A stretch of DNA of 11,473 nucleotides from DAOLOF01 sp964463605. GTDB lineage: Bacteria; Patescibacteriota; Microgenomatia; UBA1400; PJMF01. Position numbers and translations under genes: made by a program. How positions within the stretch are numbered: the first letter of the stretch is position 1; every line of letters starts with the position of its first letter. The stretch covers positions 1 to 11,473 of the forward strand of contig CAYXBZ010000031.1 of the NCBI GenBank assembly GCA_964463605.1, written 5' to 3'. Positions 1 through 5,869 of this stretch are shown here, piece by piece. Under the pieces are notes generated by a model. That model saw nothing but the letters and a program-made list of their open reading frames with translations. It was not told the origin of the DNA and searched no databases.

Positions 1-2
1 CT

Positions 3-335
3 GAAGTATCTGACATGCTTGAAGCTCAGCGAGAACTATTAAATCTGCAAACACAAATTGATCAGCTTGAAGGTCAAAGAAGATTTTTAGAAGAAAGCGC
101 CGATTATAGTTTGGTCACAGTTTATGTAGCTACCGATGAGCTTGCCCTACCTTATGTTCCTGCAGAAAGGTGGAGTGCTCAAGTAATCTTTAGACAAGCC
201 GTTCGCTCACTAGTAACAACCGGTCGAGGGATTGCCTCGCTGGCTATCTGGGCAGGAGTCTACAGTCCAATTTGGCTAACTGCTTTGGGAATATTGTTGG
301 TAGTCAAAAAAAATAAAAGATCTCAAATCAACTAA
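3..335 (+). CDS. DUF4349 domain-containing membrane protein (C-terminal fragment)
   Basis: The 5' end lies outside the window. The reading frame is open from base 3, so the ATG at 15 is probably internal. The visible part starts with a heptad-like coiled coil (MLEAQRELLNLQTQIDQLEG) that leads into a segment of the type RRFLEESADYSLVTVYV. This coiled coil followed by a beta-strand is the typical end of DUF4349 proteins. A hydrophobic membrane segment follows (roughly IASLAIWAGVYSPIWLTALG, then LLVV), and the protein ends in a basic cytoplasmic tail (KKNKRSQIN). DUF4349 proteins are usually lipoproteins or membrane-anchored extracellular proteins of unknown function. The family call is from pattern memory. 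The membrane topology is read directly from the sequence. The gene ends in TAA just before a strong terminator. Confidence 0.7.
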   Translation, partial: EVSDMLEAQRELLNLQTQIDQLEGQRRFLEESADYSLVTVYVATDELALPYVPAERWSAQVIFRQAVRSLVTTGRGIASLAIWAGVYSPIWLTALGILLVVKKNKRSQIN

Positions 336-354
336 CTACCTCATTAAAAAAGTT

Positions 355-390
355 AAGACCCAAGTGATTTGTTTCACTTGGGTCTTTTTT
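355..390. terminator. Bidirectional intrinsic terminator between convergent genes
   Basis: A perfect 13-bp inverted repeat (AAGACCCAAGTGA at 355-367 and its complement at 374-386) encloses a 6-base loop. A T-run follows on the plus strand (to 390). An A-run at 345-350 gives the matching T-run on the minus strand. It therefore serves both the DUF4349 gene (plus) and the DUF2207 gene (minus), whose stop is at 410. Confidence 0.9.
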
Positions 391-409
391 AATTCACATA
401 CACGTTTCT

Positions 410-2410
410 CTACCCTGCTCCACCACCCCCACCTCCTCCGCCACCCCCACCACCACCTGAAGAACCACCTGAAGACCCAACTCCGCTGGCTCCATAACTA
501 GAACTACTTACTGCTGACAGTGAGTTAATTGCTTGACCAACTGAAGTCAAACTTGAAGACAAATTGGAAAGATCAAGCCCACTTACTCCTCGTCCACCAG
601 CAATATCTTGTGTTACTCCCCAATAACCAAGTGCTCTCATTGAGGCTTGCTCATCCAACTGATCAAACTTAACCGGCAACTGCGAGAGAGCCTTAACCGA
701 AACTCCCAATAATGTCCCATACACTAAATACTTCTCCCAGATGATAATTGAGTCGATTGGATAATTCTTGGTTTTACTGTACTGTTTTAAGTGCCTTTGA
801 AAAGCCTTCCAAGAAGCAGCCTCTTGAACTCCTTTGTTTGTTCTTTTGAGAATCAAAGAGATGCTTCCAAATATTACCAATATAAAACAAAACAAAATCA
901 TTGAGGCAGTGAGGTTGATCGCCGCTAAAGCTGACAATTCTTCTTGATTATTCAACAAGATACCCAATCCAATACCTCCAAAAACCGATATGCCCGCAAA
1001 TAACCAAGGATGTTTTTCAAATCGCTCTTTTACTTGTTTATCAAAATAACCCTGATCATAATTCTCTTTTTTTGCTTTGTCTTCAAGGCTGAGAAAAAAA
1101 CTCCGGCAAATAATTTGATGATGACGACAGTAATCAACTAGCTCATTAAACCAAACTATCTCTTTACCAGCACCAGCGAGTACAAAAATAAACTCAAACA
1201 CTGCCTGCTGAATTCCGTCAAGTTGCGATGCTTGTAATTGATACTCGTCAGTTACACGCTCCAGTCCATATTGATACTTTTTCACCAACAAGCCCTTCTT
1301 CTCGTCACTACGCACAATCTTGGCTTTCTTTGCTTGAACTAAAGACAAAACCAATGACGTGAAGACTGTTGAGCCCAAACCTTTTTTGGCGTTCATCACC
1401 TGGATAACTTGAGCCGGGTTAAGATTGCTGGGGGGTTCCCAAAGCGTATTGGGCGCATTAACCCTAGGTAAGCGCTTATTCTTGCCATATTTTAAATACA
1501 TCACAATCGTTCTGATCAGAATCACTATCATTGCCAAATTGAGGAGTGAGTGGACAATTGACAGAGCAAAGATAATCCCCGCTCTTCTTTGAGTCTGACG
1601 AATGAAGCCCTGCTCCTGTGCCAGGATGGCTTCTTTAGTAAGTGAGCCCACAACGCCAGTTTCAAAAGTGTCGACCGGAAACAGTACTCTCCCTTCAAAA
1701 AAGTTCCCACTATTGAGCTGATCTATTTGGAAGGTAATTTTGTTGGCCGATGGTATCGAGACTATGCCACCAGTCTGGCCATGTAGCCAGGCCTGAAGAG
1801 AGTCTTCAAAATTGGGATCTTTTGGCTCAAAATCTAATTCCAGCTCAACCAACACATCGTTATGATTCACCTCCCATTCATCTCCAACAAACTGCCAGTA
1901 AAGTTCATCTACATCTTGGTGTCGGGTAATAGCATTCTGCACTTTGTAGCTGAGCACAAAATTTTTTGTTTCGGAATTTGCCCGATAAAACCACTGTACA
2001 AAATAGTGGTTGCTGGCTTCTCTGATATAAAAAGTTCCTGGTGTACGCTCAGCCTCTCCTCTGACAGGATCTACTTGTTCATAGCAATCGCTTAACTCAC
2101 ACAGTTGAAAATCAGTTAAAAGATAAGGTTCACTTCTCCCGGGATCCGATGATTGCTCTGGGGTTGAGTTGATTTTTAAGTAAGCAAAGGTAAAGCTGCC
2201 ACTAAAATCGTATGTTCTTTTTTCGGTTACTTGCATCACACCATTTTCGTCAAGCACCGCCTGAATTCTGGTTGGCCCCACCCTGTAGGACTTGGCTGAT
2301 GCATGTTGAGGCAAAATTTTAAAAAATGCCAAAAGTAGCAGTATCGTCAACAAGCAAGAAGCCATTCTTTTTGTTGAGTTGTTTTTGAGAAGATTGATGG
2401 GAAATTTCAT
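410..2410 (-). CDS. DUF2207 family membrane protein with poly-glycine C-terminus
   Basis: The 666-residue product has an N-terminal signal or anchor segment (hydrophobic about 17-33, with an ASA-K cleavage-like site near 37-40). An extracellular all-beta DUF2207 region follows (about 41-265, starting SYRVGPTRIQAVLDENGVMQ). There is a transmembrane helix at about 277-305, then a cytoplasmic part beginning LPRVNAPNTLWEPPSNLNPAQ. Two more membrane helices lie at about 469-486 and 496-521. The conserved-looking segment WEKYLVYGTLLGVSVKAL (558-575) is typical of the family. The tail is serine/glycine-rich and ends in 13 consecutive glycines followed by Ala-Gly. The family's function is unknown; it is a predicted surface or membrane protein. 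The ATG at 2410 is preferred because it comes first and a -10 element sits six bases upstream. An internal Met at residue 16 would also leave a signal peptide. The gene appears monocistronic and ends at the shared terminator. Confidence 0.85.
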   Translation of the reverse strand: MKFPINLLKNNSTKRMASCLLTILLLLAFFKILPQHASAKSYRVGPTRIQAVLDENGVMQVTEKRTYDFSGSFTFAYLKINSTPEQSSDPGRSEPYLLTDFQLCELSDCYEQVDPVRGEAERTPGTFYIREASNHYFVQWFYRANSETKNFVLSYKVQNAITRHQDVDELYWQFVGDEWEVNHNDVLVELELDFEPKDPNFEDSLQAWLHGQTGGIVSIPSANKITFQIDQLNSGNFFEGRVLFPVDTFETGVVGSLTKEAILAQEQGFIRQTQRRAGIIFALSIVHSLLNLAMIVILIRTIVMYLKYGKNKRLPRVNAPNTLWEPPSNLNPAQVIQVMNAKKGLGSTVFTSLVLSLVQAKKAKIVRSDEKKGLLVKKYQYGLERVTDEYQLQASQLDGIQQAVFEFIFVLAGAGKEIVWFNELVDYCRHHQIICRSFFLSLEDKAKKENYDQGYFDKQVKERFEKHPWLFAGISVFGGIGLGILLNNQEELSALAAINLTASMILFCFILVIFGSISLILKRTNKGVQEAASWKAFQRHLKQYSKTKNYPIDSIIIWEKYLVYGTLLGVSVKALSQLPVKFDQLDEQASMRALGYWGVTQDIAGGRGVSGLDLSNLSSSLTSVGQAINSLSAVSSSSYGASGVGSSGGSSGGGGGGGGGGGGGAG

Positions 2411-2416
2411 AAAGGT

Positions 2417-2425
2417 AGTATAGCA
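2417..2425 (-). promoter_or_regulatory. Extended -10 promoter of the DUF2207 gene (probably leaderless)
   Basis: On the minus strand TGCTATACT (2425 to 2417) is an extended -10 element. Only six bases separate it from the ATG at 2410, so the predicted first transcribed base is about the A of the start codon. No Shine-Dalgarno is present. A TTGACC (2449-2444) lies upstream, but its 21-base spacing is too long for a normal -35. The leaderless reading is an inference from spacing. Confidence 0.6.
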
Positions 2426-2523
2426 TTAAAAAAAATTAGCTTTGGTCAAATAAATCTCAGTTCTTAAGAAGTCAGTTTAATTTCAGTGTTAATGATTATC
2501 TTTAAAAATGGAGCGTAACTAAT

Positions 2524-2589
2524 CTGCCGCTAAACTAAAACTTCAACCTAATCCACAAGGAGGTTAATCAGTTAGCGGCAGGTTTTTTT
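2524..2589 (+). terminator. Hairpin plus T-tract with a Shine-Dalgarno-like loop; terminator or attenuator of unknown transcript
   Basis: A perfect 10-bp stem (CTGCCGCTAA at 2524-2533 with TTAGCGGCAG at 2572-2581) is followed by GG and seven Ts (2583-2589), the shape of an intrinsic terminator on the plus strand. The 38-base interior is unusually large. It contains a second stem (AACCT 2545-2549 with AGGTT 2561-2565) that locks up an AAGGAGG (2557-2563) identical to a strong Shine-Dalgarno. No start codon follows that motif at a usable distance. No gene on the plus strand ends nearby: the gene to the left is on the minus strand. It may therefore end a short non-coding RNA or act as an attenuator. 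I do not recognise it as a known riboswitch. Confidence 0.65.
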
Positions 2590-2607
2590 AACAGCATCAA
2601 CCGAAAT

Positions 2608-2636
2608 TTGCATTTTTCCTCTACTTGATCTATAAT
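2608..2636 (+). promoter_or_regulatory. Promoter of the rplJ-rplL operon
   Basis: TTGCAT (2608-2613), a 17-base spacer and a perfect TATAAT (2631-2636) form a near-consensus sigma-70 promoter. Transcription would start near 2643. That places the start just before the conserved L10-leader elements and gives a 5' leader of about 163 bases before rplJ. Confidence 0.85.
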
Positions 2637-2642
2637 CTCATT

Positions 2643-2805
2643 CTGTTTCCAAAGACAGCGTGGTCTGGGCAAAGAAACTTAGCCTAGATTAAAAATCGCG
2701 CCGAGGGACGAATTGATTGACCGCGCACCCACTAGGTGCATCTCTCATCTCCCTCCTCTTTGTAAACACCCTGATTTATCAGTAATTATTTTTGTAAAAA
2801 AAACT
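2643..2805 (+). promoter_or_regulatory. Ribosomal protein L10 leader (autoregulatory 5' UTR)
   Basis: The leader carries the bipartite signature of L10 leaders: AAAGACAGCG (2651-2660) and CGCGCCGAGGG (2697-2707). These bring together the GACAG and CCGAGG strands of a kink-turn-like binding site. Between them is a hairpin, TCTGGGC (2664-2670) with GCCTAGA (2682-2688), including one G-U pair. A second hairpin follows, GCACC/GGTGC (2725-2729, 2735-2739). In the known family, the L10(L12)4 complex binds this RNA and represses its own operon. The part after the second hairpin contains a pyrimidine-rich CCCTCCTCTT (2751-2760) that could act as an anti-Shine-Dalgarno. Position directly upstream of rplJ fits exactly. 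The fold was made by eye. Confidence 0.8.
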
Positions 2806-3324
2806 ATGCCAAGTCAATACAATCAACAACAGGTTGAACTCATTAAAGAAAAGTTGGGTAGAGCCAAATCGATTGCTATCGTTGACTACTCTGGTACCGA
2901 TGCCGCCGAGCAAGTCAAGTTGCGAGCCATGATTAAAGAAGCCAACGGAGAGATGTTCGTCACCAAGAATACCCTAATTAATTTGGCTGTTGATGATGAA
3001 CAGTTACAAGAATCTCTCACGGGAATGAATGCTGTGGTAATCTCATATGAAGATGCCGTCTCCGCCCTCAAGAAGTTGTTCGAGTTTAAGGATGAGGAGG
3101 AAAAACTGGAGATCAAACAAGGAATCTTGCTTGAAGACGGAAAAATCAAGGTTCTCTCCAGAGATGAGGTTGAGCAGCTAAGCAAACTGCCAAGCAAAGA
3201 CGAGCTGATCGTCACCTTGATTCAAAGAATCCAGGGTCCCGCCTATGGATTGGTGAATGTGTTGAATGCTGGACCTAGAAACTTGGTTTACGCTCTAAAC
3301 GCCATTGCCAACAAAGATAACTAA
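2806..3324 (+). CDS. rplJ: 50S ribosomal protein L10
   Basis: L10 forms the base of the L7/L12 stalk on the large ribosomal subunit, binding 23S rRNA through its N-terminal domain and L12 dimers through its C-terminal helix. The 172-residue product has the normal family length. It opens MPSQYNQQQVELIKEKLGRA, followed by the familiar pattern SIAIVDYSGTDAAEQVKLRAMIKEAN and then FVTKNTLINLA. Near the end, GPAYGLVNVLNAGPRNLVYALNAIA is the typical L10 helix. The reading frame extends upstream to 2713, but that stretch is the L10 leader RNA, so the ATG at 2806 is chosen. There is no Shine-Dalgarno; the preceding bases are A-rich. It is followed by rplL after 43 bases, and the two form an operon. 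rplK and rplA, common partners, are not next to it. Confidence 0.95.
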   Translation: MPSQYNQQQVELIKEKLGRAKSIAIVDYSGTDAAEQVKLRAMIKEANGEMFVTKNTLINLAVDDEQLQESLTGMNAVVISYEDAVSALKKLFEFKDEEEKLEIKQGILLEDGKIKVLSRDEVEQLSKLPSKDELIVTLIQRIQGPAYGLVNVLNAGPRNLVYALNAIANKDN

Positions 3325-3367
3325 ATTAATAATTAATAACTAATAAATTATTTAGGAGGAAAAAATA

Positions 3368-3841
3368 ATGGCAGACGAAAAAGCCAAAGAAGCCAAAAAA
3401 GAAGACGCCGCTAAAGAAGAAAAAGCGGAGAAAGCCGACAGCAAAGCTGAAACAAAACTGTCAGCAAAAGTACAGAAAGTAGTTGACGCAGTCAAGGAAC
3501 TGTCCTTAATGGAAGTTTCAGAACTGGTTAAAGCACTCGAAGACGAGTTTGGAGTCAGTGCCGCCGCTCCTGCCATGATGGCAGCTCCAGCAGCCGGCGC
3601 AGCCGCAGGCGAAGCCGCAGAAGAGCAAACTGAGTTTGACGTTGTCTTAAAAGAAGGCGGATCGAACAAGATCCAAGCCATTAAGGCAGTTCGCGCCCTT
3701 AAGCCAGAACTAGGCTTGGGCGATGCCAAGAAGTTCGTTGAGGATGCTCCTCAGACCGTTCTTGAGCAAGCCAACAAAGAAGATGCCGAAGCAGCCAAAA
3801 AATCATTGGAGGAAGCCGGTTGCGTAGTCGAGCTTAAGTAA
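3368..3841 (+). CDS. rplL: 50S ribosomal protein L7/L12 with an N-terminal charged extension
   Basis: This is the stalk protein that recruits translation factors such as EF-Tu and EF-G to the ribosome. The product has 157 residues, against about 120-130 for typical homologues. Residues 1-32 are an extra Lys/Ala/Glu-rich segment. Residues 33-62 are the dimerising N-terminal domain (VVDAVKELSLMEVSELVKAL). Residues 64-88 are an Ala-rich hinge. Residues 89-157 are the factor-binding C-terminal domain (FDVVLKEGGSNKIQAIKAVR through EEAGCVVELK). In the C-terminal domain the usual TGLGLKEAK loop reads KPELGLGDAK, about one residue longer. A strong AGGAGG (3354-3359) lies eight bases before the ATG. 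Its high translation signal, compared with none for rplJ, fits the need for several L12 copies per L10. Confidence 0.95.
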   Translation: MADEKAKEAKKEDAAKEEKAEKADSKAETKLSAKVQKVVDAVKELSLMEVSELVKALEDEFGVSAAAPAMMAAPAAGAAAGEAAEEQTEFDVVLKEGGSNKIQAIKAVRALKPELGLGDAKKFVEDAPQTVLEQANKEDAEAAKKSLEEAGCVVELK

Positions 3842-3863
3842 GAGTTAAGAATCTTATTTGAAG

Positions 3864-3897
3864 ACTAAGCCGCCCCCGATCGGGGGCGGCTTTAGTT
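3864..3897 (+). terminator. Intrinsic terminator of the rplJ-rplL operon
   Basis: A very stable GC-rich stem (AAGCCGCCCCC at 3867-3877 with its complement at 3882-3892) encloses a GATC loop. It is extended by ACTA/TAGT with one bulge and followed by an interrupted T-rich stretch. It lies 25 bases after the rplL stop. Confidence 0.85.
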
Positions 3898-3980
3898 TAT
3901 TTCAATCTTGCGATAGTCAACTGGACGATTGTTTATCATAAAATATTCTGGTGAACTGATCTCCTCAAGCAAACCAGCTT

Positions 3981-3989
3981 TTATCCACA
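3981..3989 (+). promoter_or_regulatory. DnaA box (TTATCCACA)
   Basis: This is an exact match to the strongest Escherichia coli DnaA box, TTATCCACA. A second exact consensus box lies 55 bases downstream in the opposite orientation. That two such sites fall in one AT-rich gap is suggestive. Function as a DnaA site is inferred. Confidence 0.45.
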
Positions 3990-4015
3990 GCTTATCAAAT
4001 CTAAAATAATATAGG

Positions 4016-4029
4016 ATTCTAACTAGAAT
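4016..4029. repeat. 14-bp palindrome between the DnaA boxes
   Basis: ATTCTA and TAGAAT are perfect inverted half-sites separated by two bases. It could be a dimeric regulator site. It is short enough to occur by chance in AT-rich DNA. Confidence 0.35.
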
Positions 4030-4044
4030 TATATAAGATACTTT

Positions 4045-4053
4045 TGTGAATAA
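4045..4053 (-). promoter_or_regulatory. DnaA box (TTATTCACA on the minus strand)
   Basis: The plus-strand TGTGAATAA reads TTATTCACA on the minus strand, an exact match to the TTATNCACA consensus. It is inverted relative to the box at 3981-3989. Confidence 0.45.
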
Positions 4054-4165
4054 ATTATGTCGTCAATATCGCGTCAACCATCATTCTCCGAACAAAATAC
4101 AAACCAACCAATTACAACATGCTATCAATGATTTAATTTTTGTTTATTTATAGTTATTAAGAGAT

Positions 4166-4187
4166 CATAGGCTAATTTTAGCCTATG
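4166..4187. repeat. 22-bp near-perfect palindrome
   Basis: CATAGGCTAA (4166-4175) and TTAGCCTATG (4178-4187) are perfect 10-bp inverted arms with a two-base centre. No T-tract follows on either strand, so it is not a terminator. The size and symmetry suit an operator for a dimeric DNA-binding protein. The HTH gene about 200 bases downstream is one candidate binder, but this is not shown. Confidence 0.55.
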
Positions 4188-4195
4188 TTAAGGGA

Positions 4196-4222
4196 AATTC
4201 TGCATATTTATTTTTCAGAATT
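4196..4222. repeat. Short inverted repeat in the AT-rich gap
   Basis: AATTCTG (4196-4202) and CAGAATT (4216-4222) are perfect 7-bp arms around 13 AT-rich bases. This is the third inverted repeat of the gap and adjoins the 22-bp palindrome. Confidence 0.35.
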
Positions 4223-4355
4223 AAAATTGCCTATTGACCTAGTTTAGTTCATTCTGCTAGTTTTAGTATAGTAAATGAAAACCTTTGATACTGTTTATAA
4301 GTATTCAGTAAAAACAGCTTCTCAGATAAAAAAAGCATTAAAAAAACAATTGAAA

Positions 4356-4361
4356 TATACT
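4356..4361 (+). promoter_or_regulatory. Candidate -10 box of the HTH gene
   Basis: TATACT lies 25 bases before the ATG at 4387. A start near 4368 would give a leader of about 19 bases that still includes the AAAGGA Shine-Dalgarno (4377-4382). No good -35 is visible at normal spacing. Confidence 0.4.
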
Positions 4362-4386
4362 AATTTACTCTCATTGAAAGGATCAC

Positions 4387-4677
4387 ATGCCCAACACCCC
4401 GGCCACCAGTAACATTAATTCATCTTCTGCTCCATCTTTGGATGATCGTCAAACTGGTAGAGCTAAAGATGCCGCCAAATTAGATCTGGGAAATTTACCA
4501 GACTTACTAACTGTTAGAGAAGTAGCCGACTTGCTTAGAGTTTCTCCTCTTACTATTAAGAGATGGGGTAAACGAGGCAAATTGCCCGCGATTAGAATTA
4601 ACTCCAGAGGTGATCGCCGTTATAAAAAAGAATCGGTTCTATGGCTGTTGGGAATTGACCCCAGCGAGCTTGAATAG
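4387..4677 (+). CDS. Excisionase/MerR-type helix-turn-helix DNA-binding protein
   Basis: This is a small 96-residue protein. Residues 1-36 look disordered (rich in Ser, Asn, Ala and charged residues). Residues 38-90 form an HTH_17 (excisionase-type winged helix) domain: LLTVREVADLLRVSPLTIKR (40-59), then WGKRGKLPAIRI and a basic wing (SRGDRRYKKESVLWLL). Proteins of this type bind DNA, either as directionality factors next to integrases or, more often when orphaned, as small transcription regulators. No integrase is nearby, so a regulatory role is more likely. AAAGGA lies four bases before the ATG, and an in-frame TGA at 4375 rules out an earlier start. The gene converges with the tagA-like gene, with 25 bases between stops and no obvious terminator between them. 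Confidence 0.85.
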   Translation: MPNTPATSNINSSSAPSLDDRQTGRAKDAAKLDLGNLPDLLTVREVADLLRVSPLTIKRWGKRGKLPAIRINSRGDRRYKKESVLWLLGIDPSELE

Positions 4678-4702
4678 TCAGAAAAGAATAACTTGAGAAT
4701 AG

Positions 4703-5521
4703 CTAGGGAAGCTGATATCCAGTAAACACCTGCCTCATCACCAGCCAAGCAAACTTGATTAGTCTAGTTTGTCTTTTCCACCTCCAGGGTTCTTGAATCA
4801 ATCTATAAAGCCACTCCAAACCAAATCGGCGCATCCAGAGCGGAGCTCTTGTTAATTTTCCCAAGATCATGTCGATTGCACCGCCTACTGTTAAGGCAAT
4901 TAAACATCCCGAGTTTTTGAGTAATTGGCGATGTTCAAGAATCCACTCTTCTTGATGAGGTGCTCCCAATGCCACCAAAATGATCTGAGGTTGAAGTGAG
5001 GTAATGCAGTTGATCAGGGATTCTTCCTCAGGCTTGGTTCTTGTTGAGTAATGCTCATAGGCTGGTGTCCAGAATAAATTATCGGCAAGTTGCCAGCAGT
5101 TTTGATCTGCTTTTGTTGTCACCTGAGAATCTTTAGCGAATTCTTGATAGTTTCTTCCCCCCACTACAAGCACAGAATGCGCTTTTTCTTGAGAAAGGTT
5201 GATTAATTCAAAAGCAAGATCAACCCCAGCGATTCTTGCAGCAAGAGGCTGTGTTTTGTTAAAAATAGCCAGAACTTTGCTGGCTAGAACTAAACTGATT
5301 CCGTCTGGAAGAAGCAAATCTGACTGCTTCAGATAACGGCAAAAGTTCGGGTTTGACTGAGCTTGAACTAACTGCTCTGCATTGGGCGTAAAAATGATTA
5401 ATGGATCATTTTTTTGCGATAGATGAATCTTTAATTTTTCTAGCAATCTATCTTGAGAACTGCTAAGGAGCTGGAAACCTAAGATATTAACCGCTCTATG
5501 CGCTATTTTCGTTTTATCCAT
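4703..5521 (-). CDS. WecG/TagA/CpsF family glycosyltransferase (GT26)
   Basis: GT26 enzymes transfer an N-acetylmannosamine-type sugar (ManNAc or ManNAcA) from UDP to a lipid-linked acceptor at the inner face of the membrane. The products are wall teichoic acid linkage units, enterobacterial common antigen or other surface polymers. All family landmarks are visible in the 272 residues: FTPNAEQLVQAQ (44-55), LLPDGISLV (70-78) with the conserved Asp73, ARIAGVDL (95-102), VALGAPHQEEWI (183-194) and TVGGAIDMILGKLTRAP (211-227). The C-terminal basic/aromatic part (LEWLYRLIQEPWRWKRQTR) matches the membrane-targeting appendage of TagA. The ATG at 5521 is chosen over a TTG two codons upstream. No other glycopolymer genes are adjacent, so the acceptor and the polymer cannot be named. 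Confidence 0.9.
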   Translation of the reverse strand: MDKTKIAHRAVNILGFQLLSSSQDRLLEKLKIHLSQKNDPLIIFTPNAEQLVQAQSNPNFCRYLKQSDLLLPDGISLVLASKVLAIFNKTQPLAARIAGVDLAFELINLSQEKAHSVLVVGGRNYQEFAKDSQVTTKADQNCWQLADNLFWTPAYEHYSTRTKPEEESLINCITSLQPQIILVALGAPHQEEWILEHRQLLKNSGCLIALTVGGAIDMILGKLTRAPLWMRRFGLEWLYRLIQEPWRWKRQTRLIKFAWLVMRQVFTGYQLP

Positions 5522-5869
5522 TATCAAAAAATGGTTAATAATTAAGACTCATTACATATTAAATACACATAAACTCTATTTTTTCATACCCGCTCTCTTT
5601 TCATCGTGATTCACTAAGTAAAAAACATTGAGAGTTAGTTCGCTTTTTATCTATTTCAAATCCTATAACTATTTTTTAACCGAAGAAATAACGTAACTCA
5701 AGCCATTTTAGTACTCTCTTACTTTTCCCATTAACAGCACTCTTCTTCTTTTTCATTATTTTTGCATACACTTTTACCAGGCTTAAGTATATTTTTTACC
5801 AAATTTGCATTTTGGTTGTTGTTAATCTTTAGCTTTAAGCAATTAGCAATACGATTATAATAGTTATCT
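5522..5869. other. AT-rich intergenic region between divergent tagA-like and murL genes
   Basis: The two genes are divergent, so the region should hold both promoters. The murL -10 box is clear at 5856-5861. On the tagA side only a weak TATTAA about 13 bases before the ATG is visible. A 61-codon minus-strand frame (5731-5916) runs into murL and is low-complexity, and a 26-codon basic frame (5676-5756, minus) lacks a ribosome-binding site. Neither is called. No RNA gene or strong hairpin was seen. Confidence 0.5.
5856..5861 (+). promoter_or_regulatory. -10 box of murL (probably leaderless)
   Basis: A perfect TATAAT lies eight bases before the ATG at 5870, so transcription should begin at or within a couple of bases of the start codon. 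No Shine-Dalgarno exists. The -35 region (TTTAAG, 5834-5839, 16-base spacer) is poor. Confidence 0.6.

Larger units (their letters stand above)
3898..4386. other. AT-rich intergenic region with DnaA-box matches and inverted repeats; no convincing gene
   Basis: This stretch of nearly 490 bases is visibly richer in A and T than the flanking genes. It contains two exact 9-base DnaA-box matches, three inverted repeats (4016-4029, 4166-4187, 4196-4222) and a weak promoter for the downstream HTH gene. A 45-codon frame from 4275 to 4412 has no Shine-Dalgarno and overlaps the HTH gene start, so I do not call it. The contents would fit either a replication-origin-like element or a complex regulatory region. 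Confidence 0.6.

Noticed and set aside
2713..2805. In-frame upstream extension of rplJ from 2713
   Set aside because: The stretch is the L10 leader RNA, encodes no L10-like sequence, and family length fits the ATG at 2806.
4161..4192. 22-bp palindrome plus TTAA as a dif/XerCD site
   Set aside because: dif has 11-bp arms around a 6-bp centre with an inner palindrome of about 16 bp; here the perfect arms span 22 bp, and only TATGTTAA resembles a dif arm.
4166..4222. Inverted repeats as intrinsic terminators
   Set aside because: Neither strand has a T-tract directly after the arms, and no gene ends immediately upstream.
4275..4412. 45-codon plus-strand frame (starts MKTFDTVYKYSV) upstream of and overlapping the HTH gene
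   Set aside because: No Shine-Dalgarno, a TATAGT only two bases before the ATG that cannot serve it, Lys-rich composition expected from A-rich DNA, and it overlaps the well-supported HTH start out of frame.
4387..4677. Excisionase of an integrated element
   Set aside because: No integrase, attachment-site repeat, phage or conjugation gene in the window; the HTH_17 fold is common in stand-alone regulators.
5676..5756. 26-codon basic minus-strand frame (MKKKKSAVNGKSKRVLKWLE...)
   Set aside because: Very short, with no ribosome-binding site or clear promoter; such Lys/Arg-rich frames arise easily from T-rich plus-strand DNA.
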